From: Sternotherus odoratus
Taxonomy: Eukaryota > Chordata > Testudines > Kinosternidae
NCBI GenBank assembly: GCA_032164245.1
Contig: JAVMKO010000006.1
Span: 6,773,001 to 6,837,000, forward strand
Direction: 5' to 3'
DNA length: 64,000 nucleotides
A model generated the notes under the pieces. The model saw only the letters and a program-made list of their open reading frames with translations. It searched no databases and had not been told where the DNA came from. This document shows positions 16,801 through 28,800 of the stretch, in pieces; the stretch's first letter is position 1, and each line of letters opens with the position of its first letter. A program made the position numbers and the translations under genes.

Positions 16801-19800
16801 CCGAGCTGGCCAGAAATCGGTGCAGAAGCAGCCAATGGCTGGCTGGGTGGGGCGGGACTGAGGGTAGCAGTCAGGTAGGGTGAGCGGTGGTTGAGGACGG
16901 CGTTGGGGTGAGGCATGCAGCTTGCGCGTGTCTAGCCGGGGCCAGGGAGAGAGGCAGGCGGTTTAAGGTGACGTCATTCCCCCGCGCCGGGCTCAGCGCG
17001 TGTGGCTACGAACGGGCCGGCAGGCGGCAGGGAGTGGAAGAAGAGGCTGCCGCAGGGAGTTGAACTGGTGTGTGAGGCCCAGACAAACAGCCTTAAGCAC
17101 TTTGGCCCTTGTACACGGGCTGTTACACTAGTATAATTATACAATACATCAATTGGATTATAAATATTGTGCTTACATTTCAGTGTATAGTATATAGAGC
17201 AGTTTAAACAAATCATTGTAAGAAATTTTAGTTTGTACTGACTTCATTAGTGTTCTTTATGTAGCCTGTTGTAAAACTAGACAGATATCTAATTGAGTTG
17301 ATGTGCCCCATGGAAGACCTCTGTGTACCCCCATGTACCCTGGGTGAGAACCATTGTCTTAGTGTATTTTACATAAAGTTATTGCTTTAGACTATTATAT
17401 TACATAAAAAAATAATTGGGAGGACTCATTTTGTTCGTCAACAAGTGTTTGACAGTGATAAATATTCATAGCAACACTAATTTTGTACCAGTTGTCTGTG
17501 GTTTAAAACTTTGTAATCTGTTTTGCCCAAATGGATTATAACGATTCTGTGTAAACATCTAAAAATATAAGGAAAACTGGGAACATTTGCTTAAGATTTC
17601 ACTTTGACATGAGCTGTAAAATGAAACTCAACAAACCCCCCCCTTAATACAAACATTTAATACCTGATGGTCTGTGGGTACTTAGAAAAAAACCCACCTG
17701 TTGTTGTTAAAACGTATGATCAGCATACCCAAATAAAAATCAGATGGGGCAAAGGCTTAAAAAAAAATGCTACACAATGCTAGCAAATATACAGATTAAA
17801 AAGAACTGCAAAATTAGGTTTGATTTGTTGATGTCCCCAAATTACCTATGTCAAAGGGGGAGCATTTCACAGCTGCAGAAGCTGATAGTCTTCTCATCTG
17901 TGGTGATTAGTTTAGGTCCGAGATCTCCAACCTTTTTATGCCCAAGATCACTTTTCGAAACTAAGGACATCCCGTGATTTACCCCGCGCCTTCCCTAAGG
18001 TCCTGCCCCTACCCCGAAGTCCCGCCCTGCTCACTCAATCCTCCCTCCCCCATCGCTCTCCCTCACTTTCACTGGACTGGGGCTGGGAGGGTTTGAGAGG
18101 GGGGTTTGGCTGAGGGGTTTGCAGTATGAGAAGGGGCTCTGGGATGAGCCTAGGTTTGGGGTGCAGGAAAGAGTGAGGAGTTTGCAAGCTCTAGGAGGGA
18201 GTCTGGGTGCAGTGGGGGCTCTGGGCTGGTGCAGTGTGTTGGGGTATAGGGTCTGGCTCTGGGAGGGGGTTCAGGGCTGGGGTGAAGGAAGTGGTATGGG
18301 GTGCTGGCTCCGAGAGGGACTCAGAGCTGGGGGTTGAGGTGCAGGAGGAGTTTGGGTGTTGGCTCTGGAAGGGGGCTCAGGGTGGAGTTTGGGGTGCAGC
18401 TTCCTGCTGGGCAGCACTGACCTCCAGTGGTTCCCGGTCAGCTGTGGGTGCAGCAAGGCTAAGGCAGGCTCCTTGCCTACACTGACCCCACACTGCTCCT
18501 GGAAGGACCTGACGGGCCCCTGCCACCCATAGGAGGAAGGTCGGGGGAGGGGGGAGGAGGACATGGCTCTGCGTGCTGCCCTTCTCTGGAAGCACCACCC
18601 CTACAGCTCTCCCAGCCAATTGGAGCTGTGGGGGCGGTGCTTGCAGGCAGGAGAAGAGCACAAAGGGAGACGTCTGGTCGCCTCCAGGAGTGGCGTGGGG
18701 TTAGAGTAGGCAGCGACCCTTAGTGGCAGTCATGCTACGCCACCAGAGATTGCGATCAACTGGGAGATCCTCTAGGATCGACCAGTCGATCACGATGGAC
18801 CAGTTGGTGACCACTGGTTTAGATCCTGAACCTGTGTGGAGTTCTAATGAAGTCAGTGGGAATCCCAGCAGAGGTTTACTTGCATGCAGCAGCTTCCAGG
18901 ATCATGGCCTAATCTGAAAAGTGATTGTAAAAATGACATAGTGAGGCTCCATCTTCGTCTCATCACTGTCCAAATCAATATGCTCCGTGTATAAGAGGTG
19001 CATTTTCTAACTACAGTCCAGTAAACTCAACTTTTTTCATAATTAGATGTAAAGAAAAATAGTCAAACAATCTTAGTTTTAAAAAAAAAAAAAAACCCTT
19101 CCCCAGTGCCAATTGCAAATGTGTTCACTTCTTTAATATTTGTGGTGGTATCCTCCTAGGTCTTCATGGGTTCTCAGTCATCCAGACAATAGAGTAGGCA
19201 AGACCTCTATTTTCATCCTGTTGAAAAAATCAGAAATTCTACTCCGATAATCTTACGTGCCAAACAGTGAGAGGCAGAGTCTGCCTTCACTCTCCATCAT
19301 CTGTTAATAATAGAATATTGCATTGATGTAATCTAGTGGTTTCAAGTTAGTGTTTGTAAATTGTGATAGGATTTCTTCCAGCCTAATACAACAAGGTGGA
19401 GGAAATAGCACACAAAACAAAGTATTTTGTTCTTGCCATCTCTCCTTCCCTTATGCATGTTTCTCCATTTTCTTTCTAGTTTCCTTTGTCTTAATTTTCT
19501 TTTACTCTTTTCCTGTTTCTTGAAAGAAAATGCTAGCTCACTAACATGCTTTCTCTATTCTATTTGTGTTCCCTCTTTCTCTTCCGTTATCTTCACTTGT
19601 TTCTGTTCTGCCTGCTGTGTCATGAATTTCCCTGTTGTTTTGCCTTGTTTTCCTATCCAGTCCCCATTGTCTTTGTAGTCAATTAACTTGCTTCCCACCT
19701 CTGCTTTGGTATTCACTCTATTTTCAAAGGTTAAAATATTTATATGGCTCTTTATATGCTGCACTGGAGAAGTACTTGCCCAGCTCCATTCCTTATAGGC

Positions 19801-22800
19801 AACCTATTTGTTGTACCTGCTTGGTACTACGATAGGGCAGCTCCTTTTTGTGGCTGTTAAGAATTTCAATCCCTGGTAGGAAATGCAGATTAAAGTAGCA
19901 CATTTTACAGTGATAGAAAAGGTGGTTGTCAGTAATATTCAGGCCTTTCTCTTGAATATATTTTCATCAGCCTGTGTATATCTGATTAATGGCAAAATTA
20001 AGAATCAGACTAGATGAAATTCATATAATTGGCTATTCAATCATCGCTTTATTAATGCATTTTATGGCCTTTTGGCAGTTGTATTTTGCAATCCTATTTA
20101 GAAGTGTCCTCAGTACAACCAATTTAAGTTTTATATATGGTCCTTAATGCACAATATCACAATGGTTTATGGAAAAAGTGATTAGCTAATGAGAGAAGGA
20201 AGGCTTCAAGATAAGTACAGGGGGAAGAATTAGAGGATATAAGTGAAAGAACCAACCCACAACCATGGAGAGCTGTGGTGCGAGGACAAGCTAAAAGTGT
20301 CAGAACAGACTAATAGAAAATGAAATGAGGGAATTAGGGCAAAGTAAATCAATGAATTTGAATGGCAAGAGGGAAATGGGAAATTGAGAACTGTTCCCTA
20401 ACCACTGGATGGTGGGATATTCTGATGAGGCTCTCTTAATCTCTCTTCTTGAAGCTATCCATTCTGTATTAAATACTTAATCATAGAGCCAGAGAGAAAG
20501 CGTGAGAATGACTCCACAGTCCAGTAGGTAGGGCACTTCTCTGAAAGTTCAAACCCCACTCGTCTGGCAGAGAGAGGAAGTAAACTGGTGTCTCCCACAT
20601 CCTGGATGAGTACCCTAACCAGTGAACGAACTAAGGGTTAAAAGGGAGTCTGCCACCTCCTTCCCCCAGCCATTTGGTGCGGAGTTAGGCCTGTGCCCCT
20701 GCTGCTCTAGAAAGAAATGGTGTAGGCACCTGACTGCAGGAGTGATTTCCTGGCTCTGAGTTGCAAGAAGAGAGAAGTGCCTTGCTTGCAGCATGGACTT
20801 AGGCACCTAAATCTCAGGATACGTCTACACTACCCACCGGATCGGAAGGCAGTGATCAATCTATTGGGGTTCGATCTATCGCATCTAGTGTAGATGTGAT
20901 AAATTGATCCCCAAGCACACTCCCCATCGACTCCTGTACTCCACCTCTACAAGAAGTGGAGTCGACGGGGGACCGGCAGCGGTCGACTCGCTGCTGTGTG
21001 GACAGACAGCTAAGTTGACCTAAGATACTCCAACTTCAGCTACTCCATTCGCATAACTGAAGTTGCATATCTTAGGTCGACACCTCCCCCTCCAGTGTAG
21101 ACCAGGCTTGAGAGAAAAGTGAGGCTTAGCACACATCCCTCTTTCATTAGCATCTCCCATTGACTAGCTTTGGTGGGCAGCTGCCTACCATCCTGGCTAG
21201 TGTGGATCCTTTTCTTAGGCATCTCTCTTCCCCATGTGTTGTATAGGGAGATTGAAATGACTTGTGTACCTTCGTGGATCCCTAGGCCATGATACAGGAT
21301 ACACTGAGATAGTAGCAATGGAGCCGGACTGTGGTGGAGCAGGGATACTTCCCCTAATCGCTCATATGCACCATAAATATAGTCAAAATAAGACTTGGTT
21401 AAATTTTAGAATGTGCACAGGATAAGATTTAACCCTCTCCTGTAATTGGGCTAAAGCCTTGGACATGCCCAAGGCTCCCATCTGGTTATGAGTCACAGAT
21501 CCATCCACCCTGCAAACTAACCTGATTGGGGGACAACTGTAATATAACTCGATTTTCTGACTTGGTTGTAGTTATAGTGCTAGATGGACATCCGGACACT
21601 TAGTTTCCAGAGATCCAGTAGTAGGAATTTACTGTATAGCCAGAATCAGAGAGGTATAGCCAGGGGATAGAAGGATCAAAGTAAATTCAGCAGAATGTAT
21701 GATTGGGTACTTTCTGCATACAAATGAGACTTAAGCTAGTAGTGACACAATTGAAGGAGAAAGATGAACAAGGGTATGAGCAAAGCCTTGGAGTACTTCT
21801 AAACTTCTTACAATAAATGAAAAAGATTTAGATAAGAGGATGCTGAAGATGGATTCTTGTTTGAGGTGCTTGGGGATCAATCATTATTAAGGAAGCCACG
21901 CTGAGATCCAGTAAGATAAGTAGACGGATCTGTGTTGGGAAGTGTCATTAATCACCTGGAGAAGACCTGTCTCAGTATGGTGAAAGGCTCAAAAGTCTTG
22001 AAGGGGTCAAGGAGACTTCATTAAGTTGTTGCAAAATAACTGTTATCCACAGCAGTAACAGCTTCTCAAAAGGCGGTGAGGAGTGGTTCTGTGTGGCAGG
22101 GAAAGAGCCATCCCAGGTGAGACCGATTGATGGCAGAAATATAAGGGGGAAAGGTAGGGGCCTCAGACAACAGTTGAAGTTCAAAGGAGGATCTAATAGG
22201 TATTCTTCATAAAAGAGCGAGAGAAGAAATTTTCTGCAAACACTACATGATTTCATAAATTTACACATATCCACGAGGTCATGAATTGTATTAAACTAGT
22301 ATTCATAATTCTACAATTTAGCCACACTCATTCCTCACAGGCAAAGAGAGTTTGTCCAGCAGTTCTCCAGTTATTAATATTGAATACTAGCTGAAATACC
22401 CGGTGTTGCTCGGAGTATTCGTAATTGGAAACTGGGATGTTGCTCGGGTATTTTCCTTTAATCTTCTTTGGCGTTGTTCGGCTGTTTCTGTGGCCCTGGA
22501 TTGATAATTTTGTATTCTATTATTATGTAGCCGTTTCTCACGTTGTTCAGAAGTCTCATTTTGTCTAATTAATTTCATTCTCTTGCATTTAGATGTGGTT
22601 TCTCCGATACATTTTCGCTTTTTACGCGGCATAACGAATGGGGTTCTTTTTAAGAAAAAAAACTGTATTTAATTGTTTGCGCTACACAACACTAAGCTCT
22701 CTGGTTATCTGTATTATTACATCATAACTATGTCACAGACAACAGCATGTGTTAACCTGCTGCCCAGATCAGTGCTCCCCAACCGGTGTGCCGCGGCACA

Positions 22801-25800
22801 CTGGTGTGCCGTGAGGCCATGCCAAGTGTGCCGCGGCAAAAGCTCTGACCGCGAGGCTGGGGGGCGGGAGAGGCGGTGTGGCGCGGCGCTGCTCTGACCG
22901 CGAGGCTGGGGGGCGGGGGAGGCGGTGTGGCGCGGCGCTGCTCTGACCGCGAGGCTGGGGGGCGGGGGAGGCGGTGTGGCGCGGCGCTGCTCTGACCGCG
23001 AGGCTGGGGGGCGGGGGAGGCGGTGTGGCGCGGCGCTGCTCTGACCGCGAGGCTGGGGGGCGGGGGAGGCGGTGTGGCGCGGCGCTGCTCTGACCGCGAG
23101 GCTGGGGGGCGGGGGAGGCGGTGTGGCGCGGCGCTGCTCTGACCGCGAGGCTGGGGGGCGTGTCGCTCCTCTCCTTCCCTCGCTGGAGTCGGGTCAGAGC
23201 AGCGTGACCCAGCGAACAAGTAAGCGCGGGGGGGAAGCGGGGTGCAAGGGGGTGTTGGGGGGAGGCTGGGCTGGGAGCGGGGGTAAGCAGCGTGCAAGGG
23301 GGCGTTGGGGGGAGGCTGGGCTGGGAGCGGGGGTAAGCGGCGTGCAAGGGGGCGTTGGGGGGAGGCTGGGCTGGGAGCGGGGGTAAGCGGCGTGCAAGGG
23401 GGCGTTGGGGGGAGGCTGGGCTGGGAGCGGGGGTAAGCGGCGTGCAAGGGGGCGTTGGGGGGAGGCTGGGCTGGGAGCGGGGGTAAGCGGCGTGCAAGGG
23501 GGCGTTGGGGGGAGGCTGGGCTGGGAGCGGGGGTAAGCGGCGTGCAAGGGGGCGTTGGGGGAGGCTGGGCTGGGAGCGGGGGTAAGCAGTGTGCAAGGGG
23601 GCGTTGGGGGGATATAATATATATATATACTATTATACTCTTCAAAACGATATTTTGAAGATTATATTTGTTTTTTATCCAATTTTTGTATGTGGTGTGC
23701 TGTGGAATTTTGGGAGAGGCTATGGTGTGCCGAGGGTGACAAAAGGTTGGGGAGCACTGGCCCAGATGATATGTGAGCTGTATAGTTGATGTTAATGAGC
23801 TTTAAAGAATTTCACCCCTAGGGGGTGTAAGAGGTGAGATTTTAAAAAAATTCAATTCTTACCCTGATTAGGACCCTAAAGCCTATAACTGTACCAAATT
23901 TCAAGTATCTAGCTGAAACAGTGTGGAAGTAGTAAGGGGACATACATACCCACACACATACACCATTTGACTTTTATATATATAGATAGATAGATAGAAG
24001 CCAGTGTCCCAGCTGTGTTAGCCCATCCCTTGCTTCAGAACAGAGATTCTCTCTCCTAGTTAATGCTTAAATATAAGGTTGACTTATTATACACCAGGTT
24101 TTCCACCACTTTATGGAGCATACAACATTTCACAGACCATCAATACTGCTGACCATAATCATGTGCAGGCACAACTTTTTGATTGCAGTAAGACCAGAAA
24201 AGTTTAATCTTCATGGATTGCTTGCTCCTCAGCCAGAACTGAGCTCCAGTAAAGACTGAATCACATACAGCCACACTGCATGCACTCATAGGCCTTACGT
24301 GTCAAAGCAAACATACCATTTCAGTGACTTATTGTCATGGTGCATATGGGCGTGTGAGTATTTGCACTTTGTCATACATGATTTTAATGGAATATGTGCT
24401 GTTTAATATAAGGTAAATGCAGGCAAACACCACACAGTTTAAAATTCCCTCACATTCCGCACTCGACACTGAGCCATTAGCTGGGGTTCTTGGGGACACA
24501 CTTGTGCAAGATTTATGCTGTGTATTCATTTTAGTTCTTTCACAACTCCTGCAGTCCCCCTAGGTTGTCTCTGAACAACTGTGCCTGTGAGCCACAATCC
24601 AGTTTGGTTATGAACAATAACTCTTTGTTAGGTTTTTCCTGATCACCTTTTACTTGGCACTCTTCAGCATAGTGATTTACAAACCATAGCTAGGAACCGT
24701 TTCATCTGCTGCTGAGTTACATTCACTGCTTGGGTATAATCTGCCAAATGGTTAACAAAGCTTAGCAGTATTACTGTATCTAGTTGGCATGTTTTAGTAG
24801 AGTTTAGTAGAGTTCTCACGTTCTGTCTCATCTGAGAGGAGATGCTTACTATCCTTTGTCTGCTGGGTATGTCAAGCAGTATTGACGGAGCGTTGTCACT
24901 CTGGAGAAAATATGATGATGGGATGAATTCCTTGGGTGAGACATCTGCCAGGGTTTAACCTAGACAAGGATTTTTTCATATACTTTCTGTACAGCAACTG
25001 AATAATCTTGTGTTGAGTGCAGAAGCCCTGGAAAACTAGCATAAACCCACCAGAATAGTAATTGTGTTTTATAGACACTTTTAGTAACTAATCACGTGCT
25101 TTCGGGTAAAGGAAGCACTTAATCTGAGAGAACATCTTTCTGATACCTACTGTCCAAAGAGAGATCCCAGTGGAGAATAGCTTTTGTACCCTTAAGACTT
25201 CGTAAAGACATTGGAGACTGATGTCTGGAGAGCACACTGATATTTTTCTCCATTCTGAATACCTTCAGGTAATCCCTAATTTTCTTTCCCTGGACTGTGT
25301 GTTGCTAAATGCTGCCTGCTTTCTTGCACAACTATATTTTCTGCTGCAGGATTTGGTCCCTATTCTGATTTGTGCCTGCTATCTTGTTTATGCTCTGTTT
25401 AAGTATTTACACAAAAAGGTGGGGTTTTTTGTCCCTAGGAAAAGAAAATTAGAAAGCAGTGGTAGGACTCAGTCTTGGCTGAATATAAGTAATTGTCTAT
25501 TTAATGCTGTAATCCTTAGACCAAATTTCTAACAAGTTTATGCACTCTCAGTATGCATTTCACCATATTTTAAATTAAGACTATATCTTCTAAATTTAAC
25601 AATACAAGGCAACCAACCAACCAGAGTTTATCAAAACGCATAAGTGTGTTTGTATAACAGGTTCCCAGGACACCAAGAGCACACAGACCAAAGTGAAAGC
25701 CTTTGTGGATGTTCTCATTTTGATTCAATCAAGTTTATTTCAGATTTTAAATTGATTACAAACACGTTTAAATTAAACCGAAGTAAGAGTACACTCAGGG

Positions 25801-28800
25801 CTTTCACTGGTTTAACTAAACTAGTGCAAATTGGTGTGTAGACAAAGGGGAGGTTCTTTTCAATCTGCCTAGATATGAAAGGAAAGATACTGGTTATCAA
25901 TATGTCCACACTTTGTCGTATGCTTTTAACTGCCCAAAGTACTATAATAAGCTCTCTTCAAATTTCATTTCCAAACAGATACAAGACTAGTACAATCAGT
26001 TATATTCAGGCACACTTAGAAAGCAGTAGGACTCATTTTCTTTTTTTGTGTAAATAAGACGAAATCCTTAAGCTGTTCAGCAATCATTCAAAACAAAGGA
26101 CACAATCAACTAAAATCACATTTCTCTCATAGAATTTACCTTCTATTACACTAAACGTGTTACTTGTAACTGGAAGATAACTTTTAAAAGTTAACAAATG
26201 TATTTACTTTGTGATTTTGGCAGTGTTTTCTGTGTAATCAGTTTCATTGCAATCCATTTTCCGTGTTTGTGTAGTTTTTTCACACAGTAATAGGGAGAAT
26301 TTTTCTTAAAATGTGGTTCCATATTTTAATTTGAATTGAACTTTCCTCAAATGCTATCCCAGATTCAATTCTGCAATCTGGGGGCTTAGGAAATATTTTT
26401 GCTCTGATACCCAAATCTCATATAATCCTACTAAATATCATTTAGTCAGTAAAGCCTCACTGAGTACCTATTTTTGTTTTAAGACTTGTATCTAAATGAG
26501 GGAAGTGATATATTACAATGTTAACAGTATTTATGGCTTCCCCAAATTCCTAAAATTGGCCATACTGTGATTTTAGGACCTGAAGCTACTGCTCCCACTT
26601 CGAAAACCTGGGGGTTACATTCCGTAATTCTTTCCTTGCAATATAAACATGTACTCTAACCCTGACACTTCAAGTCACGGTCAGCAGTTGTCTAATAAGT
26701 ATGTGTTTTATACAACCTCTTAATTTTCTCAAGAGGTGTTGGGAAGGGAAAAGGGGATATTAGCAGAGCCTTGGAAGGGCAAATGGGAAGAGTTCATATA
26801 AAGTAACAAAGGAACTATTAATGCCTCCGTGGAAGGCGGATTGAGGAAAGCTTATGTAAATACACACTGTGGAAAACGAAGCAGGTGTGCTTCTCACCCC
26901 GATCTCTTTGCATATATGTTTTATAACCCTCCATTGCCTTTTTAGATTGTAAATTCTTTTTGTTGGGAGAATACCTACCATGGGGGGGAGGGGAGGGGCT
27001 GATCCTGATTAGACCCAAAGTATTAACCAGTAACTGAGGAGAGCAGGAGATAATTAGCATGGGATAGGGAATGAATGAGTGAACAGCAGGAAGGGATAGT
27101 GGATTGTCCAGGAGGAAAAGAGGAGTGGGACAGACTGTGTTTATTGGTTTTAAAGCTCAGCTCTGGCAGTTGTTCTGGAAGGTGCAAAAAAGTGTGTGTG
27201 GGGGAAAGAGTTGGAATGCTGGTTCCAGCATCTAGAACAGGCCTGCACAATTTGGGGCCCCGGGGGCCACGTGCGACCCGCATGGGCTCACTGTGCAGCC
27301 CCGGGGGGGGGGGGGAGAAGTGGGGGGGGGGGGTCTGGAGGAAGCGGGGTGAGGGCGGGGCTTTTCGGCCCGCAGCTGGGTTTTGCAGTAATGTGGCTTT
27401 CGCTGCTTTCCAAGTTGTGCAGGCCTGATCTAGAATGTGCAGGTGCATTGAGGGGATGGTAAAAAATGAGCCAAGACAGGCTGCTCTGTAGTGGACCATG
27501 CACTGGCAGAGATGCATCCCCACAAAAACACTTGCAAGGGGTTGTGATGGTGCAGGAATTTGACACCCTAATAGGAATATTCACGTCCTTCTGGATTGAT
27601 TCAGGGAGGTGTGCCTACAAACCCATACAATTGTCTAGGATAAAGAAAAATGGAGATGCCTTTTTTGTGGCTTACTCTGCAGTGGAATTGGCAAACTGCA
27701 TTAATATAAAATAAGTTTCTGGAATTGACAAAGCCGAATATCAAGTGATGGATTACCTGCAAGATTTCTTTTGATGTGTGTGTACCTTTGCCTGTGTTAT
27801 AGCCATAGAAACATCCCCTTTACAGAATTTTGTATCCCCCAGGGCTAATGCTGAAAACTGTTTAGACACAGGTTAGGCTTGATCCGCTCATCGTGAAAAA
27901 TTTTAATTTCACCGTTACCGTTGGTTGGAATTCTGCTAGTTAGTCTAACGACTTTCTTTGCTCTGGCAGTTAATTTTGACCCAAGATTCATTTAGTAGCA
28001 GATTATGAAATGGCAGGCAGCTAGCTTAATTTAGAAAATCCATTTTCCAGCAATCAGGCTATTTCACAATGTGCTTGTTTGTTTTGGTTGCTAGCTTTTT
28101 TTTTTTTTTGCACATTCCCTATTGTGTGTGTGTGTGTATGTATATATATATTTATTTTATTTTTTAAAGGATTGGACCTATCCCATGAGAAGAGAGATGC
28201 AGGTATGACACTTTAATTTGTTCATTTGAGCCAAAACCAGTGGCTCGTTCAGTAAGTACGTGGAGTTGCCAACTGACAGATTTGAGTTCTAAACTAACCT
28301 CAGGCTCTTAAATAGCAGGTTGGCAGTATTGCAACAGATATTCCTCCTGGGGGAGGGTACATGCTACATTGGTCTTGAATTCCCCACCGCTAGTGGCTAG
28401 CATACAGTAGTTACAGCATACAGCAGGAGGATGCCAGCAATCTCTTTTGCTGGCCATTTGCTGTGTTCTATTGGAGGTTTAAGTAGGAAAGGAGGGATTT
28501 TTTTAATGGGGAAGAGGAATGAGGAGAGAAGAGTGGACAGTCGAGAATGAAGGGTGACTGGGATCAGTGTTGCAAACATAAAGTTAAAAAACACTATTAA
28601 TTGGGAATCTTGGCCTCTCCCAACACCTGAAATATACAGTATTTTGCCTTTGTATATGTTTTAGAGCATGGGAATTACAAATAGACGAGAACTTTGCATC
28701 TGACTTAAATTCATTCAGAAGCAGGTGTTCTCAAAGAGCAGCCTTTAGGGAACTTAAGTGTTAGTACCATGAACTTTTAGCCATATCCTTGCATAAAATA

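Larger units (their letters stand above)
22770..23759. mobile_element. hAT-type MITE, 990 bp, with perfect target duplication
   Basis: The termini are CAGTGCTCCCCAACC and its perfect complement GGTTGGGGAGCACTG. Both sides carry GCCCAGAT (22762-22769, 23760-23767), a perfect 8-bp duplication. The Helitron copy at 59512-60066 has a single GCCCAGAT at 59821-59828, which is the empty site. The interior consists mainly of two minisatellites. Confidence 0.95.
22388..23984 (-). mobile_element. Helitron remnant (copy 1) interrupted by a hAT MITE
   Basis: Read on the minus strand it starts TCTATATATATAAAAGTC and ends with a hairpin region (GAGCAACACCGGGT) followed by TTTCAGCTAG and host T, the Helitron 3' rule. 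A second copy lies at 59512-60066. The hAT MITE at 22770-23759 is inserted in it. Near its 3' end is a minus-strand ORF (22387-22632) that resembles a Helitron protein N-terminus. Confidence 0.82.

Noticed and set aside
23220..23612. Regular repeats that might suggest a CRISPR array
   Set aside because: Units are direct tandem copies without unique spacers and the window is a vertebrate nuclear genome.
22752..23658. Proline-rich ORFs of 275-297 codons on the minus strand
   Set aside because: They cover two minisatellites and cross the hAT termini; one frame exists only because 49- and 50-bp units happen to avoid stops.
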